From CAWEQO01 sp963811225 (GTDB lineage Bacteria > Chloroflexota > Anaerolineae > Anaerolineales > Anaerolineaceae): a stretch of 64,000 bases of DNA. The translations under genes and the position numbers were made by a program. Below are positions 1 through 7,363 of this stretch, piece by piece. Below the pieces are notes generated by a model that saw nothing but the letters and a program-made list of their open reading frames with translations, was not told the DNA's origin and searched no databases. The stretch is taken from positions 62,001 through 126,000 of the forward strand of contig CAWEQO010000013.1 in assembly GCA_963811225.1 (NCBI GenBank). The letters run 5' to 3'. The first letter of the stretch is position 1; every line of letters begins with the position of its first letter.

Positions 1-139
1 CGTACAGTCCCGACTGCATCAGCCGGTCATAATCCTGGCGATAGCGCTGGTTTACCTGCCGGTAGAGAACCGGTCCGTGCCGGAACAGAAAACCGCTCGG
101 GTCACGAAAAGACGATCCGAGACGACGGTCATTACTCAT
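1..139 (-). CDS. N-terminal fragment, probable SAM-dependent methyltransferase
   Basis: The first 46 codons of a gene that leaves the window on the left. The product begins MSNDRRLGSSFRDPSGFLF and continues with a Tyr/Arg-rich stretch (LYRQVNQRYRQDYDRLM). I recall this kind of opening from class I methyltransferases of Anaerolineae, but no SAM-binding motif lies inside the visible part, so the family call is inference. The ATG sits inside the last codons of the upstream 70-residue membrane protein, an 8-base overlap that implies translational coupling and a shared transcript. Confidence 0.5.
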   Translation of the reverse strand, partial: MSNDRRLGSSFRDPSGFLFRHGPVLYRQVNQRYRQDYDRLMQSGLY

Positions 140-344
140 CTGCCGCCTGTTCCTCTTCCTCTACCTGTTCGATTGCTTTGTTCTTGTTGAAAAACGCCCG
201 TATGCGCTTCCAGTAAATCTTGATAGCAAACGTGCCCCCTAAGACCGCTGCCAACAAGAGCTGCAAGATGTAACTTCCAGACCCTGGATCGAGATAAAGG
301 TGACCACTCAGTTGCGGGGCTGCTAAAAGGGTTAAGGCCAACAT
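132..344 (-). CDS. Small single-pass membrane protein
   Basis: A 70-residue protein with a hydrophobic start, a short extracytoplasmic patch (YLDPGSGSYILQ), one clear transmembrane helix at about residues 28-44 (LLLAAVLGGTFAIKIYW), a basic stop-transfer region (KRIRAFFNKNK) and an acidic tail. A GGGAG ribosome-binding site lies about seven bases before the ATG. It overlaps the downstream methyltransferase-like gene by 8 bases. I recall similar LDPGSGSY-containing small proteins beside surface-polymer or methyltransferase genes in Chloroflexota and other phyla, but no function is established. It is a real gene rather than a chance frame because of the RBS, the coupling and the clean topology. 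Confidence 0.65.
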   Translation of the reverse strand: MLALTLLAAPQLSGHLYLDPGSGSYILQLLLAAVLGGTFAIKIYWKRIRAFFNKNKAIEQVEEEEQAADE

Positions 345-462
345 ATCATACTCCCATGGTTCCCAGGGCGGTCTGCGTGCCGGTCGCCGCCCGTGAGGGG
401 TGTTCGATTTTTTTACTTGGGTTGCTTCAAGTGAGTCCGATTATACCCCCATTTTTCCGTTC

Positions 463-2271
463 TTACTTCCAACGAAAGTCTTGGGCGCCAGGGAGCTTAA
501 GCGAGAGGTCGTACACCTGTCCATCGACCTGCAGGATCACAGCCGAGCCGCGGCAATCCCCGCCGGCTGCCGCGTTCGAACCGGAGTAGACAATCGCCGT
601 CCGGTCGTTTGACCAGGCCGCCTGGCCGAAAACATAAACCCAAATTTTTTGGATGCCGCAGTTCGGGTTGAGATACGGAACCGGGGCAAGCATGCTCAAC
701 CGCCCTTGCATGTCCAGCTTGTACACCCCAGAAGGCGGGAATATGCCCGGATTGGTGTTCTGAATGACGAAGCCGATGCTTCCGTCTTGCAAATAGACTG
801 CGTCGGTGGCGGCCATGATGCTGGCGCAGCGCGACATGTCCCAGCCGCAGACATCGATGTGCATGACCGGGGCGCGTGCCCCTGTGGCCGGGTTGACCCG
901 ATCCAGGTAGGCCCCATACGGCCCCTCCGACAGCAAAAGCAGCGAGCCGTCCGACGACCAGCTGAACGAGTAAATATTGGTGGAATAGATTAAGGTCTTT
1001 TGGATGTCGACAATTTCACCGGTTTCAACATTCTCCACGGCGGCGGATATCTCTCCGGAGTCGAGCGGATGGGCAATGACCCGCGCCTGTCCATCGGGTG
1101 CAGAACAGTTTAGAAAGCCTCCATCCGAACGGCAGCGCTGCGAGTTTGCGGGGGCTTGTTCCAGCGATACCGGCCAGCCGCCCTCTTTCGGAATCCGGTA
1201 CCAGGTTCCCTCTTGCAGGTAATACAGGTCGGACGGCAGCTTCGGCAGTGGATCGTTTTCCCCTAATACAACAACCGAAGGCGCAGTTGGGCGGGTAAGC
1301 TCCCCGGCGTATCCGAAACGTTCCCCCTTCCAGCGGTAAATCTGCCAGCGCCGCGGGACCCCCTCACCCTCTCGAGCGATAAACGCCGGCGGCAAATCGG
1401 AGTGGAAGCGGCTGTCTTGCATCCACACCAACTGCACATCCGGCGGCAGCTGCCCGGCGTCCACGACTTGCTCACCGTCCTTCCGCAGCGCCTGGACGGT
1501 CATGCCCTCGGGCGTGTCCCAGTAGACCATCAATTCCTGCTCGCCGTCGTTGTTGATATCCATCCAGGAATGGTCTTCCGCGTCGGCTGCCACGGTAAAA
1601 TCCTTACCCAGCGCCGGAGACACCGACCACTGCTCCACGGCCTGCCGTTCGACGATGGTATCGTAGATCAGGCGCTCGCCGTCCCGCACGAAGACCCCCT
1701 TGTCCGCGAACTGGACAGCTAAATCCTGCGGGTACTCGACCGGCACCACCGCTCGGACGCTGTGCCCCGGCAGGTCCCAATACACCAGCGACCACTGCTG
1801 GCGCGCGTCCAGGCCGAGGAAGGCCTCGGTCTGGGTAGAGGGCTCCACGGCAGCCCAAGCTTTAGGACTCATTTGCATGTCGTCCCAACTCCAGAGAACG
1901 CCTGGCGTGAGATCTTCCGCTTTCGCGGCCCGCCCAATCAATGCAAAGTGGAAACCACCGGCGAGCTCGTACGGCACAGCCAGCACGCTCCACTGTCCCT
2001 CATCCGATTCGACGACCCAAACCTTGTCCCAGGCAAAACGGGCTTCGCCCGGCAGCAGGGCTTTGATGGCATCCAAATCACGAACCCATTCCGGAGGGTC
2101 AAGGGTCTCAGCTGTGGGAGACTGCCAATCGCCGAAGGGTGTAGCGGTTGCGGCGGCGGCTAAGAAAGGCAGATCGACTGCCGTCGATTCGGGGATGCGC
2201 TCGCGCGCGCAGGCTGCCAGGCTAAGAAGCAGGCATAGTCCCAGAAGCAAGCTGAGCTTTCGACGGTTCAT
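463..2271 (-). CDS. Secreted lipoprotein, unknown function
   Basis: A 602-residue protein with a lipoprotein signal peptide: basic MNRRK, hydrophobic core, lipobox LAAC with Cys21 as the lipidation site. The mature part starts with a Thr/Ala-rich segment and then looks like an all-beta protein. A DINNDGEQE segment near residue 235 resembles a calcium-binding FG-GAP/VCBS loop, and SWSSDGSLLLLS further on resembles a PD40 beta-propeller blade. Several Cys residues in the second half could form disulfides outside the cell. A GAGG ribosome-binding site precedes the ATG. It follows a lectin-like gene in the same direction with a gap of about 100 bases. The 118-base spacer after it, up to the 70-residue gene, holds no other gene. 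Ligand and role are unknown. Confidence 0.7.
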   Translation of the reverse strand: MNRRKLSLLLGLCLLLSLAACARERIPESTAVDLPFLAAAATATPFGDWQSPTAETLDPPEWVRDLDAIKALLPGEARFAWDKVWVVESDEGQWSVLAVPYELAGGFHFALIGRAAKAEDLTPGVLWSWDDMQMSPKAWAAVEPSTQTEAFLGLDARQQWSLVYWDLPGHSVRAVVPVEYPQDLAVQFADKGVFVRDGERLIYDTIVERQAVEQWSVSPALGKDFTVAADAEDHSWMDINNDGEQELMVYWDTPEGMTVQALRKDGEQVVDAGQLPPDVQLVWMQDSRFHSDLPPAFIAREGEGVPRRWQIYRWKGERFGYAGELTRPTAPSVVVLGENDPLPKLPSDLYYLQEGTWYRIPKEGGWPVSLEQAPANSQRCRSDGGFLNCSAPDGQARVIAHPLDSGEISAAVENVETGEIVDIQKTLIYSTNIYSFSWSSDGSLLLLSEGPYGAYLDRVNPATGARAPVMHIDVCGWDMSRCASIMAATDAVYLQDGSIGFVIQNTNPGIFPPSGVYKLDMQGRLSMLAPVPYLNPNCGIQKIWVYVFGQAAWSNDRTAIVYSGSNAAAGGDCRGSAVILQVDGQVYDLSLKLPGAQDFRWK

Positions 2272-2375
2272 GGATCCTCACCAACGGCTTTTTTAAAATC
2301 GTAAGCTGTGGAAGACTGCAATCGCCCGCAGCTGGCCCACAACCATCTCTGTCACGCCATCCAAGCGCTCTACAA

Positions 2376-3140
2376 TTATCGCGCCGATACCCGGATATTT
2401 CGCAATTCTAACCAGTGGGCCTCTTTCGTTTCGAGCGTGCCGAATTTTACCCCACCATCCGGCGGTAGGGCGGCAAACTGGTTGTCGATCCAGAGGATCA
2501 AACCCAGGCGACCTTTGGGGGCGATGCCGGTTTGGTACTGCACCTGGTTGTCCACCCGGAAGCTCACCCACAGGCCAAAGTATTCCAACAAGTACTCATG
2601 CCAGTCTGTCGGGTCAAGCTCCACCCGCCTGGCGTCATCCTTGATAAAATTGCGCGCCATGCGCCGCAGCCACCAGGCGGTCGGGCGGATTGCCAGCAAG
2701 GGCAGCGCCGGGGCCCCGAGCAGCAGCAGCGGTGCGGGGAGGCGCGTCGAGGAGAACGTGTCCATCAGAAAGCCCTGGGCCGGCAGGTCGTTGCGCAAGG
2801 ATAAATAGTTGGGCGGCGAGGCATGGAAGTACCAGGCGGCCTGCGGCAGCGCCGGAATGCGCCGGGCAGCGCCGCTCACGCCCCAACTGGCGCTGAACGG
2901 GTCGTTCCAAAAGCCGAAGCCCCAGGTGCCCGGGATGTCTTTGTGTGAAACCCGCGCCTCGAGGCTCAAGCGCAGCGGCGGACGCCAGGGGAACTCAGAG
3001 CGCGGCAGGCCGAGATGATCGTCCAACTGGGCCCAGCGATACTCGCCGCCCGAACCCTGCGGCATGGTCAGCCTCCAGGTCCCCGGCCGCACAGATTCCA
3101 CCGTCCCACCGTTTGCCGTCCGTATTTGCAGTTCAGGCAT
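2376..3140 (-). CDS. Hypothetical protein, possible concanavalin-like beta-sandwich
   Basis: A 254-residue protein without signal peptide, preceded by a strong AGGAGG box five bases from the ATG. The N-terminal half reads like a beta-sandwich (LRLSLEARVSH, GTWGFGFWNDPF), reminiscent of LamG or GH16-type folds. The glycosidase catalytic signature (ExDxE) is not visible, so enzymatic activity is not supported. A Leu/Pro/Ala-rich central segment (about 125-150) separates it from a C-terminal part with WHEYLLEYFGLWVSFRVD, typical of the return strands of such folds. It lies 41 bases downstream of the DUF456 gene in the serS direction and is probably co-transcribed. Carbohydrate binding is a guess. 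Confidence 0.55.
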   Translation of the reverse strand: MPELQIRTANGGTVESVRPGTWRLTMPQGSGGEYRWAQLDDHLGLPRSEFPWRPPLRLSLEARVSHKDIPGTWGFGFWNDPFSASWGVSGAARRIPALPQAAWYFHASPPNYLSLRNDLPAQGFLMDTFSSTRLPAPLLLLGAPALPLLAIRPTAWWLRRMARNFIKDDARRVELDPTDWHEYLLEYFGLWVSFRVDNQVQYQTGIAPKGRLGLILWIDNQFAALPPDGGVKFGTLETKEAHWLELRNIRVSAR

Positions 3141-3181
3141 ATCTCCCTCCTATGTACCCCCACCCTCCATCAGGCCTGTCC

Positions 3182-3679
3182 CTACAGACCAAACGCCCAC
3201 AGCACCCACATCAGGATCATAAACAGGCCAACGAATATCTTGGCGATCACGCCCAGGCCGCAGCCGGCTGCCACGCTGCGGGTCGAGCGCCAGGCTTGCC
3301 GCCAGTTACGCAGGCGGATCATCTCCACAGCGAACACGCCCAACAGCGCCCCCAGCAGCCCACCGAAAGGCGGCAGCACGATGGTGCCGACCACGCCCAG
3401 GAGCAGCGAGACGCCGATGGCCAGCCAACTGGCTCCGGTGCGCCGGGCGCTGGCGCCCATCAGGTAGTTGTCCGCCAGGCTGCCGGCGACCATCAGCACG
3501 GTCAGAATGGCAAAGATGATCCCGCTGGCCCAGGTGAAGCCGTCCACCAGTCCATAGACCAGCGCCGCCGCCCAGATGATCACCAAACCGGGGATCAGCG
3601 TGGTCAGCAAACCAGCCAGGCCGACCAGCATGACACCCAGGACGGCAAGTTGAAGCCCCAACTGCCCCATGCTGCCCAT
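3182..3679 (-). CDS. DUF456 family membrane protein
   Basis: A 165-residue integral membrane protein with about four hydrophobic segments. It has the features I associate with DUF456: an N-terminal TM hairpin ending in a PGLVIIWAAALVYG-like segment, a central LADNYLMG region, and a Gly-rich LPPFGGLLGALLGVF stretch, followed by a basic segment and a last helix. The start lies six bases after the serS stop, so it is very likely read from the serS transcript; a second Met three codons later could be the real start. DUF456 proteins have no agreed function. Confidence 0.8.
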   Translation of the reverse strand: MGSMGQLGLQLAVLGVMLVGLAGLLTTLIPGLVIIWAAALVYGLVDGFTWASGIIFAILTVLMVAGSLADNYLMGASARRTGASWLAIGVSLLLGVVGTIVLPPFGGLLGALLGVFAVEMIRLRNWRQAWRSTRSVAAGCGLGVIAKIFVGLFMILMWVLWAFGL

Positions 3680-3685
3680 GTGCGC

Positions 3686-4966
3686 CTATTCGCCTTCCGG
3701 GCGGATCACGTCGATGCCGCCCATCCAGGGGCGCAGCATATCCGGCACGATGACACTGCCGTCGGGCTGCTGGTAGTTCTCCAGCACAGCGATGAGGGTG
3801 CGCGGCAGTCCCAGGCCCGAGCCATTCAGGGTGTGAATCAGTTGGGCTTTGCCGCCGTCGGCCGGGCGGAACTTGATGTTACCGCGCCGGGCCTGGTAGT
3901 CGCCTACGGTCGAGACGGATGAAACCTCCAGCCACTCGCCTTCACCCGGCGCCCACACTTCCAGGTCGTAGGTTTTCTGGGCGTGGAAACCCAGGTCGCC
4001 GGTGCACAACAATTTGACCCGGTAAGCCAGTCCCAGCCCGGCGCAAGTCTCTTCGGCTGCTTTCAGCATGCGCTCCAGCTCGGCCTCCGTATTCTCGGGC
4101 GTGGTGTAAGTGTACATCTCCACCTTGTCGAACTGGTGGCCGCGCTTGATGCCGCGCACGTCGCGACCGGCGCTCATCTTCTCACGGCGGAAGCAGGGGG
4201 TGTAGGCGGTATAGCGCAGCGGCAGCTGCTCTTCCGGGATGATGTCATTCATATGGATGCCGGTCAGCGGCACCTCGGCGGTCGGCACCATCCACTTGTC
4301 GTCTTCCACATCATGGTACAGATTATCGGCGAACTTGGGCAGTTCACCCGAGACGAACAGCACCTCCTCGCGCACCATGAATGGGGTGTACTTTTCCAGG
4401 TAGCCCTGGCGGTGATGCAGATCCAGCATCCAGGCGATCAACGCCCGCTGCAAACGCGCCCCGGCCCCGCTCAGCACGTAGAAGCGCGTGCCCGAGAGTT
4501 TTGCGCCCTGGTCAAAGTTGATGATGCCCAGATCGACGCCCAGGTCCCAGTGCGGTTTGGGGGTGAAGTCGAAGGTCTTCTGCTCACCCACCGTCTTGAT
4601 CACGACGTTCTCGCTCTCGTCGACGCCGTACGGCACCGAGGGCAGCGGGATAGCCGGCAGGCGTACCATCAGACCGTTAAGGTCCGTATCCACCTGGGCA
4701 ACCTGTTCGTCCAGGCCGCCGATCTGTTCGCCCACCTGGCGCATCGCGTCGATCTTCTCCTGTCGAGCTTGCTTGTCTTTCATGCGCCCGATCTCACGCG
4801 AGACCGTGTTGCGCTGGGCCTTCAAGGCCTCCACTTCCACCAGCAGCGCCCGACGCCGCTCGTCGAGCTGCAGGATCTGGTCGACCACGCCCGGGTCCAT
4901 TTGCCGGACACGCAGCGCATCCCGCACCTTGTCGGGCTCTTCTCGGATCAAATTCATATCCAGCAT
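3686..4966 (-). CDS. serS: Seryl-tRNA synthetase
   Basis: Charges tRNA-Ser with serine (class II aminoacyl-tRNA synthetase, cytoplasmic, homodimer). The 426-residue length is normal. The N-terminal 100 residues form the tRNA-binding helical arm, rich in Glu, Arg and Lys heptads. The catalytic core contains motif 2 (PCFRREKMSAGRD) and motif 3 (NGSGLGLPRTLIAVLENYQ, about residues 381-399), plus TAEVPLTG and SVSTVGDYQARR, all diagnostic for SerRS. An AAAGGAT ribosome-binding site precedes the ATG. The gene is preceded by a T-box leader that ties expression to the charging of tRNA-Ser. Downstream DUF456 and lectin-like genes may share its transcript. Confidence 0.97.
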   Translation of the reverse strand: MLDMNLIREEPDKVRDALRVRQMDPGVVDQILQLDERRRALLVEVEALKAQRNTVSREIGRMKDKQARQEKIDAMRQVGEQIGGLDEQVAQVDTDLNGLMVRLPAIPLPSVPYGVDESENVVIKTVGEQKTFDFTPKPHWDLGVDLGIINFDQGAKLSGTRFYVLSGAGARLQRALIAWMLDLHHRQGYLEKYTPFMVREEVLFVSGELPKFADNLYHDVEDDKWMVPTAEVPLTGIHMNDIIPEEQLPLRYTAYTPCFRREKMSAGRDVRGIKRGHQFDKVEMYTYTTPENTEAELERMLKAAEETCAGLGLAYRVKLLCTGDLGFHAQKTYDLEVWAPGEGEWLEVSSVSTVGDYQARRGNIKFRPADGGKAQLIHTLNGSGLGLPRTLIAVLENYQQPDGSVIVPDMLRPWMGGIDVIRPEGE

Positions 4967-5040
4967 GGGTATCCATCCTTTCGCAGGTAGATGATGTGTG
5001 TGCAGCCGCCCCAGCAGGAAAGCCTGCGCTTCGAGCAGCT

Positions 5041-5315
5041 ATAAATAAACCCCCTCATCCATGCAGGACGAAGGGGGCGTTCGTGGTACCACCTGCGTTT
5101 GCCGCCGGCATGGATCCTCACGCGCCAGCAGCCTCGTTGCGGCGATAACGGAACCACCGGTCCTCTTACGGCAGCATTTCTTGCTGCCCCTGCGAGGACA
5201 ACCTGCCCTGAAGGACAGCCGGGGAGGATTTGGCCGGATCAGCCTGCCAGCTCGCACCATCCGCCGGCTCTCTGCAAGGCATCCCGGTTACTTGGCCCCG
5301 GGCGAGTTGTTTCCA
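5041..5315 (-). promoter_or_regulatory. T-box leader of serS
   Basis: Transcribed leftwards ahead of serS. The conserved T-box/antiterminator core GGTGGTACCACG is at about 5082-5093. It is followed directly by a C-rich/G-rich hairpin and a T-rich tail (GGGGGTTTATTTAT ending near 5041), which is the alternative intrinsic terminator. The stem I region includes an AGAGAGCCGG...GGTGCGAGC arrangement typical of T-boxes in GC-rich bacteria. Uncharged tRNA would pair its NCCA end with the antiterminator bulge and permit read-through. A Ser specifier codon must lie in the stem I loop. A UCC within AAATCCTCCCC is a candidate, but I could not fold the RNA to prove it. Confidence 0.93.
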
Positions 5316-5317
5316 AT

Positions 5318-5326
5318 ATTATATCA
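5318..5326 (-). promoter_or_regulatory. Extended -10 promoter of the serS T-box leader
   Basis: On the minus strand the sequence reads TGATATAAT, an extended -10 (TGN plus TATAAT). No good -35 hexamer is present at the usual distance, which fits the extended -10 class. It lies immediately upstream of the T-box stem I region. Confidence 0.6.
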
Positions 5327-5377
5327 GAGAGTGGAGTGCAAAGAATATACACGTTACTGTGCTTTGCTCTCTATTTT

Positions 5378-6145
5378 CTACTCTCTGTTCTTATGATTGT
5401 TCGAAAATGGGGGGTCGTCATCCGCGTCAAGGTCGAGACGGTAACCGACGCTGCGCACGGTCTTGATCAGGCGCGGGTGGCGTGGATCTTCCTCGATCGC
5501 CTGACGCAGCCAGCTGATGTGCACGTCCAGGGTGCGGGTATCGCCGGTATAGCCGGTCTCCCACACCATGCGGAACAGCTCCTTGCGGTCGATCACCTCG
5601 CCCTTGCGGTCCATCAACGCCTTGAGCAGCGCCACCAGCCGCGGGGTCAGGCTCGACTGCCGGTCCTGGTAGCGCACCCAACGCTGCTCCACATCCAGCT
5701 GCAGATCCCCCACCACCAGTAAGTTCTTCTCATCGGAGGGCAGCAGTGGGCGTATGCGATTCAGCAATTTTTGCAGGGTAAAGGGCTGCGACAGGATCAC
5801 TTCGGCGTTTAGCCCGTTGGCGTTATCCACTTCTTCTTCGACCACGAGCACGATCGGAACACCCGGGGCCTTTTTGCGGATGGATTGGCAGATGCGCTTT
5901 CCGCTGGTGCGCATTGAAGCGGCATCGATCAATACCAGGTGAGGTTTTTTTTCTGCCAGGCGAGTCAGCGCGACACTACCACTCGGTACGCTATCGACGT
6001 GGAAACCTTTCCTCGTCAGGCCCATAAAAAATGATGGGTGCTCGGCGCGTTTTCCCTCAATGAGCAAAATGTTCGCTTTTGTCAGGATCACCACAGCCGG
6101 TTCCCCTTTCTCCTCTACCGTCGTTTGAATATCGATCAACATCAT
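5378..6145 (-). CDS. OmpR-type response regulator with degenerate receiver
   Basis: A 255-residue protein: receiver-like domain (about residues 24-135) and OmpR/PhoB winged-helix DNA-binding domain (about 155-245; LTPRLVALLKALMDRKGEVI, WETGYTGDTRTLDVHISWLR, IKTVRSVGYRLD). Asp74 occupies the phosphoacceptor position (LVLID). The usual N-terminal acidic pair is reduced to Glu30-Gly31 (LLIEGKR), and the invariant Lys before Pro-Phe is Gln120 (SQPF). Normal phosphorylation switching is therefore doubtful, and it may be an atypical response regulator. No histidine kinase lies nearby. Its stop codon lies in a purine-rich AGAGAG stretch. It is divergent from the DUF151 gene, 494 bases apart. Confidence 0.88.
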   Translation of the reverse strand: MMLIDIQTTVEEKGEPAVVILTKANILLIEGKRAEHPSFFMGLTRKGFHVDSVPSGSVALTRLAEKKPHLVLIDAASMRTSGKRICQSIRKKAPGVPIVLVVEEEVDNANGLNAEVILSQPFTLQKLLNRIRPLLPSDEKNLLVVGDLQLDVEQRWVRYQDRQSSLTPRLVALLKALMDRKGEVIDRKELFRMVWETGYTGDTRTLDVHISWLRQAIEEDPRHPRLIKTVRSVGYRLDLDADDDPPFSNNHKNRE

Positions 6146-6565
6146 TTATGGCTTCAGTTTGTACCTGCCAATTACCATTCTACCTTAAAACGTTAAGAAT
6201 CAATCGTCATTCCAGGTGAAAGGAAATCTGCCTGCCAGCGGATTTGCCAGATCCTTACCGCCCAATCACGCCCCCAACATCGAAATGGCACTCTGTAACT
6301 ACCAGGCGAAAGGAATTTTCCAGAGAGGGGAGCCTTTACAGTGGCGCCCCCTCTCTGGAAAATCGCCGCTGCGAACGCAGTTACGCATCACCTCTCTTCG
6401 AGCAGTCTATCATCTCAATTTAAGGTTCGATCATTATACCCGATTTTTTAACATTTTCAACGAGTCGTCCACAAAAAAAACTGATTCCTAAATCGAATTG
6501 TAATGTGCGCAACCTGGAACCCTGAATGGAATTGACTTCATCTGCCGACTTCTCATCTAATCGAG
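6146..6565. other. Intergenic region between divergent genes
   Basis: No gene could be supported here. The region holds the upstream sequences of the response regulator (minus) and DUF151 (plus) genes, a 16-bp perfect inverted repeat (listed separately), and two copies of a CCAGG(T/C)GAAAGGAA motif near 6212 and 6302. Confidence 0.5.
6315..6363. repeat. Perfect 16-bp inverted repeat
   Basis: ATTTTCCAGAGAGGGG (6315-6330) is repeated in perfect inverted orientation at 6348-6363, with a 17-base spacer. There is no T-run after either arm, so it is not a clear terminator. It could be an operator for either divergent gene or a small interspersed element. Confidence 0.6.
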
Positions 6566-6594
6566 TTGCATCCCGGATATCACCGTGTTAGAAT
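6566..6594 (+). promoter_or_regulatory. Promoter of the DUF151 gene
   Basis: TTGCAT (6566-6571) and TAGAAT (6589-6594) are separated by 17 bases. Transcription would start near 6601, leaving a leader of about 40 bases with the GGGAGG ribosome-binding site. Confidence 0.65.
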
Positions 6595-6639
6595 AAATGC
6601 AGTTTGTTATCTTTTGAATCCCGGCGAGGGAGGTTGTGT

Positions 6640-7290
6640 ATGTCCAGAATGGTTGAAGTCGTTATCGATAGTGTTCGGGTCAGCCTTACAAACAATCAGC
6701 GCATCGTGGTGCTGAAAGAGGCGGACCTCGACCGGTATTTACCCATCTGGATAGGCCCTTACGAAGCGGAATCCATAACGATCGCTTTACAAGAGATCGA
6801 AGTGGCGCGCCCGCAGACGCACGATCTGCTGAAAAACATAATGCACACCCTCAACGCACGCTTGCTGCGAGTTGAAGTCATTGGTTTGCGAGAAGACGTT
6901 TTCTACGGCAACTTAGTCCTTGAGTTAAACGACGGTCGTGTTGTGAATGTTGACTGCCGTCCTTCCGATGCTTTAGCGATTTCTGTCCGCGCGCACGTTC
7001 CGATTTTGGTCTCAAAGGATGTTATGGAAAGCGCCGGAGTCATTCCCGAGCAAGAGGTTGAAGAGGAAGTTCCGATCGACGAGGAACCGGCTGAAGCGCT
7101 GGGAGAAGAAGGCGAAGAGCGCCTGTCAGTATTTGAAGACTTTCTCGAACAGCTCGACATCGATACGTCAGATGAAGACGAAGAGGATGAGGAAGACGAA
7201 GAAGACGAAGAAGAAGTTGACGATGATGACGTCGATGACGACGATGACGACGACGATGAAGAGCACAGCCAAGGCAAACCCGACGCCTGA
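6640..7290 (+). CDS. Bifunctional nuclease family protein (DUF151) with acidic tail
   Basis: Residues 1-135 match the DUF151 (bifunctional nuclease) family, with IVVLKEADLDRYLPIWIG, ITIALQ, HDLLKNIM, VFYGNLVL and CRPSDALAISVRAHVPI in the family order. The start at 6640 is preferred because a GGGAGG box ends seven bases before it; an in-frame upstream TTG has none. After the fold comes a long tail of almost only Glu and Asp (roughly residues 145-205), with one run of eight Asp. Known homologues are nucleases or stress-related plant proteins, and their bacterial role is unsettled. The tail could mimic nucleic acid or bind basic partners, which is inference. dnaB follows 73 bases downstream. Confidence 0.88.
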   Translation: MSRMVEVVIDSVRVSLTNNQRIVVLKEADLDRYLPIWIGPYEAESITIALQEIEVARPQTHDLLKNIMHTLNARLLRVEVIGLREDVFYGNLVLELNDGRVVNVDCRPSDALAISVRAHVPILVSKDVMESAGVIPEQEVEEEVPIDEEPAEALGEEGEERLSVFEDFLEQLDIDTSDEDEEDEEDEEDEEEVDDDDVDDDDDDDDEEHSQGKPDA

Positions 7291-7363
7291 CCTTAAGCCA
7301 TAAAACCAACCATACCGGGAGCCCTTTCCGACCCCCGGTCTATTTCACGACCCCTGGACACTC

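Noticed and set aside
2293..2571. A 92-codon frame overlapping the end of the lectin-like gene
   Set aside because: Out of frame with the supported gene, no ribosome-binding site, no recognisable domain; a frameshift extension of the lectin-like protein was considered but the existing C-terminus is already plausible.
6903..7277. A Ser-rich open frame antisense to DUF151
   Set aside because: The poly-Ser run is simply the complement of the GAC/GAA codons of the acidic tail.
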